64,000 bases of DNA from Thermotogota bacterium. GTDB lineage: Bacteria > Thermotogota > Thermotogae > Petrotogales > Petrotogaceae. Of the stretch, positions 1 to 8,286 are shown in pieces. Both the position numbers and the translations under genes were made by a program. Each line of letters starts with the position of its first letter. Positions within the stretch are counted from its first letter, which is position 1. The notes below the pieces were generated by a model. It was not told the DNA's origin. It made no database searches and saw nothing but the letters and a program-made list of their open reading frames with translations. The stretch spans positions 1 to 64,000 of the forward strand of contig JAKOZG010000033.1 of NCBI GenBank assembly GCA_029780115.1, written 5' to 3'.

Positions 1-1
1 C

Positions 2-199
2 GTTATCTTTGAGAGCAAAAAATATTCAGTTCAAGGTGTACAGAACAAAGGTGAATATATTAAGCTAATGGAAATGTCTAAGCCAGTTAAAACAGATTTA
101 GTTAAGCCCTATATGTTTAGGAAAGGATTTAGTATGTTTTATAACTGCAATTCATCCCCCACTTACAGAAGTGGGAGTCTTCTTGCAGGAAAAGGATAA
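2..199 (+). CDS. C-terminal end of an IscB-like (IS200/IS605-associated) protein, cut by the window edge
   Basis: An open frame enters from the left edge and stops at TAA 197-199, giving 65 residues. The segment VQGVQNKGEYIKL followed by a PVKTDLVKPY stretch resembles the C-terminal part of IscB-type RRXRR/HNH proteins, which travel in IS200/IS605-family elements. The last dozen codons read through the hairpin at 158-175, as happens when such a gene runs into the transposon right end. The start and catalytic domains lie outside the window, so activity cannot be judged. The family call rests on remembered resemblance and on the adjacent hairpin. Confidence 0.4.
   Translation, partial: VIFESKKYSVQGVQNKGEYIKLMEMSKPVKTDLVKPYMFRKGFSMFYNCNSSPTYRSGSLLAGKG
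141..199 (+). mobile_element. Probable right end of an IS200/IS605-family element
   Basis: A subterminal hairpin, CCCACTT (158-164), loop ACAG, AAGTGGG (169-175), lies in a context (ATTCATCCCCC ... GGAGTCTTCTTGC) that resembles the imperfect palindromes at right ends of IS200/IS605-family elements. These elements lack terminal inverted repeats and are recognised through such hairpins. The left end and any transposase are outside the window, so the element cannot be delimited. Confidence 0.45.
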
Positions 200-245
200 A
201 AGTTAAGAATAGTTAGTGTCTTCAAATTAAAGGAGGCGAAATATT

Positions 246-1601
246 TTGAACGATTTAGATTTTTTGATAGCCGATTTACCTGAAGATGTGAATAATTTAG
301 TAAGTTGTGGAGAATTCGAAAAAGCTAAAAGATTGATTGACATTTACTTAGCTAGAAACATTTCAAATATATTAAAGCAGAGATTGAGCTTTGAAAAGTA
401 CAGAATGGATGTTCTTAAAAATGAATACATATATACTTTTGAAGAAGCTTTAGATCTTGCACAGGAAAAAATTGAAGGTTTTACAAGGCAGGAGTTAGAA
501 GATTTGAAAGATCAACGCTATGCAGATTGGATATATATCCAAGGAAAAGTAATGTTCAGCAGTCGATTTTTAGATAATGTTATAAAAGTGCATCCAACAA
601 TTAAAGAGCGTTTAAGAATTAAAGAAAAAGAAGATGAAGCGGAAAGAGATTTCTTAGATAATACAGTGCATGAAATTATTGAAAAAGGAAAAAAAGGCTA
701 TTTCTTCCATCTTAAAACTGGTATTAAGATAAAAAATGAGCATGTCAGAATTAATGAAACTGTGAGAGTTCACTTGCCTATTCCACAAAAGGCTCAACAG
801 ATTACTAATATTAAAATACTCAACACCTCTCATACACCAAAATTTATCTCTCCAGAAACCTATCCCCAACGAACAATATTCTTTGAAGAACAATTTAAAG
901 AAAACAAAAGTTTTACGGTTGAATATTCATACGAAAATCATGTAAAATATGTTAACCCTGATTTTAATAAAGTGCTTAAAAGGCAGCCCAAATTTCATAC
1001 AAATGAATGGCTACCTCAAATTAACTTTTCTCCGTTCTTGATAGATTTGGCAACAGAAATAGTTAAGGATGAGAAAAATCCTTTACTCAAGGCTAGAAAG
1101 ATTTATGATTATATAACTCAAAACGTTCAGTATTCTTATGTCAGACCTTATGTTTCAATTGTAAATATTCCAGAATATGCTGCATACAATCTGAAAGGTG
1201 ATTGCGGGATCCAAGCCCTTTTATTTATAACTTTGTGTAGGATTGTAGGAATTCCTGCCAAATGGCAATCAGGTTTGTACGTAAATCCATATAGCATTGG
1301 TCCTCATGATTGGGCACAGTTTTATATTGAACCATATGGATGGTTATTTGCAGATCTTTCTTTTGGTGGTAGTGCTTATAGGGCTAAAAATGAAAGAAGA
1401 TGGAACTTTTATTTTGGTAATCTAGATCCTTTTAGGATGGTTGCTAATTCAGAATTTCACTATGATATCTTACCTGAAAAGAGATTTTTAAGATCTGATC
1501 CATACGACAATCAAGTAGGTGAGGTAGAATATGTGAATAAAGGTTTGTCTAGAAATGAATTTGATGTTATAATGAATATAGTAGATGTGCATGAGATTTA
1601 G
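246..1601 (+). CDS. Transglutaminase-fold (cysteine protease-like) protein
   Basis: The protein has 451 residues. The C-terminal half carries a transglutaminase-core triad: Cys320 in a GDCGIQ motif, His354 in GPHDWAQFY and Asp370 in FADLSFGG. The N-terminal 180 residues are charged and helical with no recognisable domain, and residues 190-240 look like a beta-rich linker often found before such cores in bacteria. No signal peptide is visible, so the protein is probably cytoplasmic. The TTG start is chosen because AAAGGAGGCG ends 7 bases upstream. The gene stands alone and is followed by a strong terminator. Bacterial members usually act as peptidases or amidases; the substrate here is unknown. 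Confidence 0.8.
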   Translation: MNDLDFLIADLPEDVNNLVSCGEFEKAKRLIDIYLARNISNILKQRLSFEKYRMDVLKNEYIYTFEEALDLAQEKIEGFTRQELEDLKDQRYADWIYIQGKVMFSSRFLDNVIKVHPTIKERLRIKEKEDEAERDFLDNTVHEIIEKGKKGYFFHLKTGIKIKNEHVRINETVRVHLPIPQKAQQITNIKILNTSHTPKFISPETYPQRTIFFEEQFKENKSFTVEYSYENHVKYVNPDFNKVLKRQPKFHTNEWLPQINFSPFLIDLATEIVKDEKNPLLKARKIYDYITQNVQYSYVRPYVSIVNIPEYAAYNLKGDCGIQALLFITLCRIVGIPAKWQSGLYVNPYSIGPHDWAQFYIEPYGWLFADLSFGGSAYRAKNERRWNFYFGNLDPFRMVANSEFHYDILPEKRFLRSDPYDNQVGEVEYVNKGLSRNEFDVIMNIVDVHEI

Positions 1602-1629
1602 CCTTAATATCTAATCATGCTTCATCTTT

Positions 1630-1657
1630 CCCCTCTTTTCAGAGGGGGTTTTTTTAT
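1630..1657 (+). terminator. Rho-independent terminator of the transglutaminase-like gene
   Basis: The stem CCCCTCT (1630-1636) pairs with AGAGGGG (1641-1647) around a TTTC loop and is followed by G and a run of eight T. It lies 29 bases after the stop codon. Confidence 0.9.
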
Positions 1658-1815
1658 TTTTCGATATTCATGGATAGAAAATCGACTTTTCTATTTCTTA
1701 AAAGAATTAAATGTTAAAAATTATTGAAATAATTAATTAAATTGTAATAAAGACAACTAAGGAGAAGTATTGACAAATATAATGAATTGTCTTGGATTAT
1801 CTCAAAAATTGCCAT

Positions 1816-1858
1816 TTGATTTTTTAAATTTTAAATATTATAATCATTATAATGATTA
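1816..1858 (+). promoter_or_regulatory. Promoter of the gntR operon with an overlapping 18-bp operator
   Basis: A -35 box TTGATT (1816-1821) and a -10 box TATAAT (1839-1844) are separated by 17 bases. The perfect palindrome TAATCATTATAATGATTA (1841-1858) overlaps the -10 box and the predicted transcription start, the classic place for a repressor. The GntR/HutC protein encoded immediately downstream is the obvious candidate, giving autoregulation. Binding is inferred from position only. Confidence 0.7.
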
Positions 1859-1892
1859 GTATGAATATTATGAAAAGGAGCTTTGAAATGTA

Positions 1893-2630
1893 ATGCAACT
1901 GAATGGTAAGTTAAATTATTCTTCTAAAGAGCCTTTATACCACCAATTAAAAGAGATCATTCGAAAGAATATTCTTCTAGGTGTTTTTAAACCAGGTGAC
2001 AAGATACCAACAGAGGATGAACTTTCTGAAGCTTTCGGGGTCAGTAAGTCGGTAGTCAGACAGGCAGTTGCGCTGCTTGTTCAAGAGGGATTTTTGGTAA
2101 AAAGACAAGGGATTGGTACCTTCGTTGTCGATAATCGAATAAAGCAAGGTCCTAGAAAACTTACAAGTTTCTCTGAAGAAATGCAGATGAAAGGCCTTGA
2201 ACCTAGATCAGTAGTGTTAGAAAAAGGAATTATCGAAGCTAATAAAAAAGTAGCAGAAGCTTTAGCAGTTGAATTTGGTACTCCAGTAATAATGGTTAAA
2301 AGGATAAGATATGCACAAGATGAGCCAATAGGTATTCAAACCTTCTATACCTTAGAAAAGCTTGCACCCAACTTCTTTGAAAACTCTCTAACTCGATCCT
2401 TATATAACCTGCTTGAAACTAGATATGGTATACATTTTGTTAAGGCAGAAGAAAAGTATTACGCTACGATTTTAGACAATCATGAATGCAAACTTTTGAA
2501 AGTAAAACCTCCCTTTGCTGGTTTCATTGTAGAAAGAATTGGTTACGATGTTTCTGACATACCTGTAGAATACACTGAATCGGTTATTAGAGCTGACAAA
2601 TACTCTGTAGAAATTATTTTGAGGAAGTGA
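1893..2630 (+). CDS. GntR/HutC-family transcriptional regulator
   Basis: The protein has 245 residues. An N-terminal winged helix-turn-helix (about residues 8-75, with a YHQLKEIIRKNI start and the LSEAFGVSKSVVRQAV recognition region) precedes a UTRA ligand-binding domain (about 95-240), the layout of the HutC subfamily that includes NagR/YvoA-type sugar-phosphate regulators. It overlaps the ROK gene by 4 bases (GTGA), so the first three genes form one transcript. UTRA regulators of this kind usually sense a phosphorylated sugar; with a kinase and a SIS protein next door this is a reasonable inference. The real ATG (1893) follows an immediate ATG-TAA start-stop pair at 1888-1893. Confidence 0.93.
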   Translation: MQLNGKLNYSSKEPLYHQLKEIIRKNILLGVFKPGDKIPTEDELSEAFGVSKSVVRQAVALLVQEGFLVKRQGIGTFVVDNRIKQGPRKLTSFSEEMQMKGLEPRSVVLEKGIIEANKKVAEALAVEFGTPVIMVKRIRYAQDEPIGIQTFYTLEKLAPNFFENSLTRSLYNLLETRYGIHFVKAEEKYYATILDNHECKLLKVKPPFAGFIVERIGYDVSDIPVEYTESVIRADKYSVEIILRK

Positions 2631-3514
2631 AAGATGTGAAAATATTAACTTTAGATATCGGTGGTACTTTTATTAGATCTGCAATTTGTAACGAAACAGG
2701 TATTTTAACAAACAAAACCAAATTCAACACGCCTCAAAGTCCTGACAAAGTTATGGAATTTTGTTTAAAGATATTTGAAAAGTACAACGATATCGACAGT
2801 TACGGAATATCAGTCGCTGGAGCAGTTTTAGAGAAAGGTTATGTGTGGCTTCCCAATGCTTTTGGGAGTGACCCATACCCTTTAAAAGCTAAGTTAGAAG
2901 AAAAAACTGGTAAAGTAATTGATATCTTAGATGACAGGGCCTCTGGATTAATCGGAGAAACATGGAAAGGCGCAGCAGTAAACTCAAAAAATTCTGCCTA
3001 TTTCATTATCGGTACCGGCGTAGGTTTAGGTATTCAAGTGGAAGGACAAGTAATCACAGGAACACATGGAGCTGCTGGTTCAATAGGTTGGATACCTATA
3101 GGAGAAGAAAATGAATACTCAAACATGGTTGGAACGCTTGAATCAAATATTTCTGGATATTATATGAGTAAAAATTATGAAAAAATATGCAAAAAAAGCG
3201 TTAAAGGGGCCTCTGAGATATTTGATGATTATATAAAAGGAGGTGAATGTTCTAGAAAATTTTTATCAACGATTTCTAAACTTTTAGGGAAAAGTTTAGC
3301 AACCGTTATTAATTTCTTAGATCCCGAAATAATAATCATGGCAGGAAGTGTTGGGCAAAGATGGGATATCTTTAAATCCAAGGCAGAAGAAACTATGAAA
3401 AACTATCTCAATCCAATGATCAAAAAGATAGAAATAGTTCCATCTGTTTTAGGAGAAGATGCACAACTACTAGGAATTGGAAAATACTCATTAGATCAGA
3501 TGAATAGGAGATGA
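2627..3514 (+). CDS. ROK-family sugar kinase homologue
   Basis: The protein has 295 residues. The N-terminal phosphate-binding motif DIGGT (10-14) and the IIGTGVGLGI segment identify the ROK (repressor/ORF/kinase) family of sugar kinases. The usual GxxGExGH signature is altered: the Glu is Ser152 and the His is Trp155 (GTHGAAGSIGW), and the cysteine zinc motif that normally follows is missing. ROK kinases phosphorylate hexoses or N-acetylhexosamines, but these changes may alter the substrate or catalysis. It starts with GTG overlapping the regulator and ends overlapping the SIS gene by 4 bases, so it is translationally coupled on both sides. Confidence 0.85.
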   Translation: MKDVKILTLDIGGTFIRSAICNETGILTNKTKFNTPQSPDKVMEFCLKIFEKYNDIDSYGISVAGAVLEKGYVWLPNAFGSDPYPLKAKLEEKTGKVIDILDDRASGLIGETWKGAAVNSKNSAYFIIGTGVGLGIQVEGQVITGTHGAAGSIGWIPIGEENEYSNMVGTLESNISGYYMSKNYEKICKKSVKGASEIFDDYIKGGECSRKFLSTISKLLGKSLATVINFLDPEIIIMAGSVGQRWDIFKSKAEETMKNYLNPMIKKIEIVPSVLGEDAQLLGIGKYSLDQMNRR

Positions 3515-4272
3515 CAAACTTGTTTTTTGAAAAATATTTAGAGGGTATAGAAGGAATAATAAATAACATCAAAAAGGAAAAAGACATTATTGAAAAAGTT
3601 AGCAATTTAATGGCAGATTGTATTTACAACGGTGGATTTGTTCATCTTTTTGGTAGCGGACATTCTGTAATACCAACGTTAGATGCCTTTCCAAGATATG
3701 GAAGCTTTATTGGAGTAAACGCTCTTACAGATCCTAGACTTATGTGGTTTAGCCCGACAGGACCTGCAAGCGCTCCTGGCCTTCTTATTATAGAAAGAAA
3801 AGAAGGATATGTTAAGGATGCATACCTACGATATCAACCAATAAGAAAAGGCGATATCATGATCGTTTATTCTCACGGAGGAGTAAATGCAGCACCTGTT
3901 GAAGCTGCATTATATGGGAAAGAAGTAGGTGCAAAGGTTGTAGCGGTTACTTCTTTAGAAAATCAAAAGAGAGCAAATGCAACCCATTCGTCCGGAAAGA
4001 AGCTTTCAGATATTGCAGATGTCTTGATAGACAATTGTGTCCCTCATGAAGACGCTATTGTACCGTTAAAAGGTAGAAATGAAAAAGTTGGAGCTACATC
4101 GTCAATTGCCACAATTGCTATTACTCAATCATTATTAGTGGAGACTGCAAATATATTAAATAACAAAGGTTATGATTTGAAAATATTTGTATCTCCAAAC
4201 GTTCCTGGCTTTGGAGTAGAGTATAACATTACTATCTTTGATGAACACAATAGAAGAATAACAAAACATTAG
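3511..4272 (+). CDS. SIS-domain protein (phosphosugar isomerase/binding type)
   Basis: The protein has 253 residues. A SIS fold covers about residues 30-190 with the phosphosugar-binding stretch HLFGSGHSVIP and the later IVYSHGGVNAAPVE segment. It resembles the stand-alone SIS proteins once labelled UPF0309 that sit beside sugar kinases. Such proteins isomerise or bind amino-sugar phosphates; the exact reaction cannot be read here. The ATG overlaps the ROK stop (ATGA). Its last 41 codons, including the stop, occur again at 7964-8087 as a detached copy, marking a recombination event just downstream. Confidence 0.85.
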   Translation: MTNLFFEKYLEGIEGIINNIKKEKDIIEKVSNLMADCIYNGGFVHLFGSGHSVIPTLDAFPRYGSFIGVNALTDPRLMWFSPTGPASAPGLLIIERKEGYVKDAYLRYQPIRKGDIMIVYSHGGVNAAPVEAALYGKEVGAKVVAVTSLENQKRANATHSSGKKLSDIADVLIDNCVPHEDAIVPLKGRNEKVGATSSIATIAITQSLLVETANILNNKGYDLKIFVSPNVPGFGVEYNITIFDEHNRRITKH

Positions 4273-4885
4273 TTAAATGTTTTATTTCCTCTACAAAAAG
4301 TAACCACAAAGCTACTTTAGAAATTCTAAAATATAAATTTTATACAGATTTTAGATTTTTAAAAGATCCCTCCTTTGCTCTAACTCTCATTAACTACTAA
4401 TTTCTTTAATATATTCGGTACTTGTACCGGAAAAGAAGGGAAAGGGCACTGCCCAGTAACCCTTTTAAAATCAAAACCTTTTTGATTATCTTCATCTCTA
4501 AAGTTCCTGAAAAGTGTCCATGTGGAATTTAGCTTATCGATATTCCCCCAATAATGCTAATAGTCAGACCTCTATTCTATTCAAAAATTCTTTTTTTTCA
4601 AAAAGTTTGTAAAAAGATCAAGAAATAAACTGTAAATAACCGAAAAATTCTAACATCTCATTCATGAAATACTCTTGTTAACTTTGTAAGTATCCTTAAA
4701 TTTAGAGACATAATTTCAGGAGCAGGGGGGTACAATCTCAATTCATTTCTCGAATTTCTTGGATAATTGTCTTAATCCTGCTCAATGAAGAAACAGAGAA
4801 ACATATTTGTCACATAAGGAAAATAAGTGTTTTTGTATCTTTGAATTAAGTGTTATTCAATTATTATTATACGAGGAGGATAAAT
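4273..4885. other. Gene-free AT-rich spacer with a dispersed hairpin repeat
   Basis: No reading frame or RNA gene is supported here. It contains a GGGCACTGCCC hairpin (4447-4457) and, about 120 bases away, TTTAGAAATTCTAAAA (4314-4329). In inverse orientation both elements recur in the same order at 16546-16593 and in the trpB-trpA gap. No convincing promoter for the downstream transporter was found. Confidence 0.5.
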
Positions 4886-6133
4886 ATGAAAAAAACACTG
4901 TTTCTCACTTTAATTCTTGTTTTGACATTTTGTTTATCTATGGGGGCTGTAACTTTAAAAATGTTGGTTAGGCCCGACGAAGGTGGAGTTATAGAACTAT
5001 ATACAAAAGAATTTGAAAAACTAACAGGTGTTAAGGTTGTAGTGGACTATATTGGCTGGGATCAGATAAGTATCAAAACAACAACAGCTTTAATGCATAA
5101 AGGTGGAGGGTATGACATTATTTTTATACCTTCTGCAGAAAAATCGAGATTCGCTGCAATGGGACAATTTGTCGATTTAAACGAATGGTTCACCGAAGAT
5201 GAAAAAAACGAATTTTTAAAGAGTTTTGTAGATTATTATTCTCACGAAGGTCAATGGATTGGAGTTCCCTGGTACAGTGGTGGTGCTCATTTTGTGTATA
5301 ATGAAAAATATTTCCAAGATGCAAATGTGAATCCTGAAGACTTATCCACTTGGCAAGATGTCCTTAATGCAAGTAAGGCAATTGTCGAAAAAAGTAATGC
5401 CGAATACGCCTTTACACCAAGTTGCAAATATCCTGGTAATTACTATTATAATTATGGAACAATTCTGTTAGCAATGGGAGGTCAGTTTTTCGACGAAAAT
5501 CTTAACCCAGTATTCAACACTGGAATTGGTGTAGAAGCCTTGGAACTCTTGGTTGAGGGAGTTAATCAAGGAGTATTTAACCCAGCAGGAGTTTCTCTTG
5601 ATGATTACGAAACCTTGAAGATTTTTCAAGCAGGAAAAAGTGCTTTTATGATAAATTCCACCTGGTCTGCTAATCAAGCAATGCTGCCCGAAGCTTCGAC
5701 AGTTGCAGATTATGCTAAAGTTAGAATGATTCCTGGAGGAAAAAATTCTGAAACAGGCGGTCTTATTTATGGAGGAGCTTTTGGTATAACGAAAGCCTCA
5801 CAGTATAAAGAAGAAGCCGTTGAGCTTGTAAAACTTCTCACCGGTACAGAAGCTCAAATGATGCATGCTATATCGGGATTTAACCTTCCAACTAGAAATA
5901 GCTTATTCGAAGGTTCAAGGTTAGAAGCTATAAATAAAGCGTGGCCGGTTTATGGTGAATTGGTTGCTCAAGTTGAAGTAGGTAGTTTTGGACCCGATGT
6001 AGTATGGTTAGATCCTTTCAGAAGAGCACTAGCTACAGCCGTACAAGATGCCATTTCAGGCAAAAAAACTGCTAAAGAAGCTCTAGATTGGGCAGCTAGA
6101 CAGGCTATTGATATTAAATCTCAGTATGAATGA
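4886..6133 (+). CDS. Sugar ABC transporter substrate-binding protein (CUT1, family 1)
   Basis: The protein has 415 residues and captures a sugar outside the membrane for the permeases encoded next. A signal peptide (MKKTLFLTLILVLTFCLSMGA) is followed by a mature domain opening with a typical LVRPDEGGVIELYTKEFEK segment. A GKSAFMIN stretch around residue 250 is common in family 1 binding proteins. ATG 4886 is chosen over an upstream in-frame start because GAGGAGGA lies 6 bases before it. There is no clear lipobox. The gene heads a block that lies between two copies of the SIS 3' end. The transported sugar is unknown. Confidence 0.92.
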   Translation: MKKTLFLTLILVLTFCLSMGAVTLKMLVRPDEGGVIELYTKEFEKLTGVKVVVDYIGWDQISIKTTTALMHKGGGYDIIFIPSAEKSRFAAMGQFVDLNEWFTEDEKNEFLKSFVDYYSHEGQWIGVPWYSGGAHFVYNEKYFQDANVNPEDLSTWQDVLNASKAIVEKSNAEYAFTPSCKYPGNYYYNYGTILLAMGGQFFDENLNPVFNTGIGVEALELLVEGVNQGVFNPAGVSLDDYETLKIFQAGKSAFMINSTWSANQAMLPEASTVADYAKVRMIPGGKNSETGGLIYGGAFGITKASQYKEEAVELVKLLTGTEAQMMHAISGFNLPTRNSLFEGSRLEAINKAWPVYGELVAQVEVGSFGPDVVWLDPFRRALATAVQDAISGKKTAKEALDWAARQAIDIKSQYE

Positions 6134-6180
6134 AATTGAGCAATCCGGTGCATATTTTTGATGAACTCTTGAGCACTGGT

Positions 6181-6206
6181 AACCGGCAGAGTTTTCTCTG
6201 CTGGTT
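6181..6206 (+). other. Intercistronic stem-loop between binding protein and permease genes
   Basis: AACCGGCAGAG (6181-6191) pairs with CTCTGCTGGTT (6196-6206) around a TTTT loop, giving 11 pairs with one G-U, followed by ATTTT. It lies 26 bases before the permease start. A structure here can act as a partial terminator or protect the upstream mRNA end so that more binding protein than permease is made. That role is known from other binding-protein operons and is inferred here. Confidence 0.75.
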
Positions 6207-6231
6207 ATTTTAAAAGGAGAGATAAGCATAG

Positions 6232-7104
6232 ATGAAAAACCTTTCCAGAAAAAATCTAATAACCTTGTTGTTACCAAGTTTTCTCTTTATAATTTTTGTA
6301 TTTGCGGTACCAATTTTTTATAGTATTTTCATTAGCCTTCATCATTATAATATTCTACTTCCTTACCATCCTTTTGTAGGCTTCAAAAATTATATAAAAT
6401 TATTTCAAGACAGTGTTTTTTGGTCTTCATTGAAAATTACTCTTTATTTCGTTGTTGTAGCTGTAACAATTGAGCTAAGTCTAGCAATGTTGATAGCCCT
6501 TCTATTAAATCAGGATTTCAAAGGTAGGGAATTTTTGCGCGTGATTCTTATGGTACCATGGGCAGTTCCCTGGGTTGTGAATGGCATTATGTGGAAATGG
6601 ATATTTAACAGTGAGTTTGGTGTTCTTAATAAGTTACTACTTCAAATAGGCATCATTGAGAAGAATATCAAATGGTTAGGGAAACCTTTCCTGGCGCTAA
6701 ATATGATGATTTTTGCTGATGTTTGGAAAGAGACACCTTTTATCGCTATTTTGCTTTTAGCCGGGTTGCAGGCAATTCCTATAGACTACTACGAAGCTGC
6801 TGAAATAGAAGGTGCAAATAGTTGGGTGAAATTTTGTCGTATCACTCTTCCTCTCTTGAAACCTGTCACCTTTGTTGCTTTATCTCTAAGAACTATCTGG
6901 GCTTTTAAAAGTTTTGATCTTGTCTACGCACTAACTCAAGGAGGACCTTCGCAGGGAACGAATCTCTTAAATTTTTATATTTATCAAACAACATTTAGTC
7001 ATCTAGATTTTGGATATGGTGCAACTCTTTCTCTTGTTCTAACTATCATTATATTAGTTATAACTTTATTATTCTATAAATTTATTCTTACAGAGGAGGA
7101 ATGA
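6232..7104 (+). CDS. Sugar ABC transporter permease, MalF type
   Basis: The protein has 290 residues with about six membrane segments, the first at residues 9-30. The cytoplasmic EAA loop that contacts the ATPase is visible around residues 187-212 (YYEAAEIEGANSWVKFCRIT). It forms a heterodimeric channel with the following MalG-type protein. AAAAGGAGAG precedes the ATG, and its stop overlaps the next start by 4 bases. No ATPase gene is present in this block, so a shared MsmX-type ATPase encoded elsewhere is expected. Confidence 0.93.
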   Translation: MKNLSRKNLITLLLPSFLFIIFVFAVPIFYSIFISLHHYNILLPYHPFVGFKNYIKLFQDSVFWSSLKITLYFVVVAVTIELSLAMLIALLLNQDFKGREFLRVILMVPWAVPWVVNGIMWKWIFNSEFGVLNKLLLQIGIIEKNIKWLGKPFLALNMMIFADVWKETPFIAILLLAGLQAIPIDYYEAAEIEGANSWVKFCRITLPLLKPVTFVALSLRTIWAFKSFDLVYALTQGGPSQGTNLLNFYIYQTTFSHLDFGYGATLSLVLTIIILVITLLFYKFILTEEE

Positions 7105-7952
7105 CCTTGATCAGAAAACGTAAGAAAAACACACTTTTCAAAGTACTAATTTATCTTTCTGCGGTGGTTTTAACTTTATATATTTTGGGGCCATTCCTTT
7201 GGATGTTTATCTCAAGTATTTCTCCAGAGATTGAATTAATAAGCGGTTCTCGTAAATGGTTTCCTTCTAATCCCACCTTAAAAAGATATGAAGCGCTCAT
7301 AAATAAAGTAGAAGGAGCAAGATTTAGAACAGCTTTTTTTAACAGTCTCATAGTTGCGACAATTTCTACAATCTTGACGATGTTTTTTGGAACTCTCGCA
7401 GCTTATTGTTATGCAAGATTTAAGTTTAAAGGCAAAAAATCGATGGTCCTCGGTATTTTATTTACCCAGATGCTTCCTGGGGCAGCTATCGTGATTCCCA
7501 TTTATCTTTTTATGAGCTCTTTGAATCTTCTTGACACTAAGGTTGGCCTGATTCTTGTTTACACAGGTTTTATAATGCCTGTTGCAATTTGGATACTAAA
7601 AAACTATTTTATAAGTATTCCTCAAGAAATAGAAGAAGCTGCCATAATAGATGGGGCAACAACTTTTCAAATCTTGTTTAGAATTATTATTCCGCTAGTT
7701 ACGCCGGCTCTTTTTGCTACAGGTCTATATTCTTTTATTACAACCTGGAATGAATTCTTTTTCGCGTTGATATTAACAGGATCAAATTCTAAAACAATTC
7801 CTGTAGCAATTACCGAGTTCAGTACCCAGGGAGGAGTCGATTATGGAATGATGTGTACCGCTGGAGTGATAGGCTCAATAATTCCATTAGTAATTGCTAT
7901 AATTTTTAAAGATTACCTTGTAAGCGGATTGACTGCAGGCTGGGCTAAGTAA
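7101..7952 (+). CDS. Sugar ABC transporter permease, MalG type
   Basis: The protein has 283 residues with six predicted membrane segments and the MalG-like EAA loop (EIEEAAIIDGATTFQILFRIIIPL, about 179-201). The C-terminus ends in a KDYLVSGLTAGWAK tail typical of the family. ATG overlaps the preceding stop (ATGA). Only 11 bases after its stop begins the displaced copy of the SIS 3' end. Confidence 0.93.
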   Translation: MTLIRKRKKNTLFKVLIYLSAVVLTLYILGPFLWMFISSISPEIELISGSRKWFPSNPTLKRYEALINKVEGARFRTAFFNSLIVATISTILTMFFGTLAAYCYARFKFKGKKSMVLGILFTQMLPGAAIVIPIYLFMSSLNLLDTKVGLILVYTGFIMPVAIWILKNYFISIPQEIEEAAIIDGATTFQILFRIIIPLVTPALFATGLYSFITTWNEFFFALILTGSNSKTIPVAITEFSTQGGVDYGMMCTAGVIGSIIPLVIAIIFKDYLVSGLTAGWAK

Positions 7953-7963
7953 CTACATGCTTT

Positions 7964-8087
7964 AAATATATTAAATAACAAAGGTTATGATTTGAAAATA
8001 TTTGTATCTCCAAATGTTCCTGGCTTTGGAGTAGAGTATAACATTACTATCTTTGATGAACACAATAGAAGAATAATAAAACATTAG
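7964..8087 (+). pseudogene. Detached duplicate of the last 124 bp of the SIS-domain gene
   Basis: These 124 bases match 4149-4272 at 122 positions and end exactly at the same TAG stop. One difference is synonymous and the other changes Thr to Ile near the C-terminus. There is no start codon or ribosome site, so it is not expressed as a protein. It forms a direct repeat around the 4.9-8.0 kb transporter block, as expected when a DNA segment integrates at the 3' end of a gene and rebuilds that gene on one side. Confidence 0.92.
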
Positions 8088-8110
8088 AAAAAAGTCTATT
8101 TAAGAGGGTT

Positions 8111-8137
8111 AAAGGGCGGCAGCCCCCCTTTTTCTTT
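8111..8137 (+). terminator. Possible terminator / dispersed hairpin after the transporter block
   Basis: AAAGGG (8111-8116) can pair with CCCTTT (8126-8131), followed by TTCTTTC. An alternative GGGC/GCCC stem is also possible. It resembles the GGGC-GCCC hairpins at 4447, 16547 and in the trpB-trpA gap, so it may be a copy of a repeat used as a terminator. The rest of the 7953-8286 spacer holds nothing recognisable. Confidence 0.45.
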
Positions 8138-8286
8138 CAGTACAAATAGTGAGACCTGGGAGATACGCTCAAGTAGGACGGTTGTGAAAGATGAAGATTT
8201 TCTTTCAAAAATATAATTATAAAACATTGATAAAATAAGTTTTTTGTAACCTTTAAAATAACTAATAAATGTTGAGGAGGATTAAA

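Noticed and set aside
4841-4870. Promoter TTGAAT/TATTAT before the first sugar-binding-protein gene
   Set aside because: It would place the transcription start inside the ribosome site of the gene, so it cannot serve this gene.
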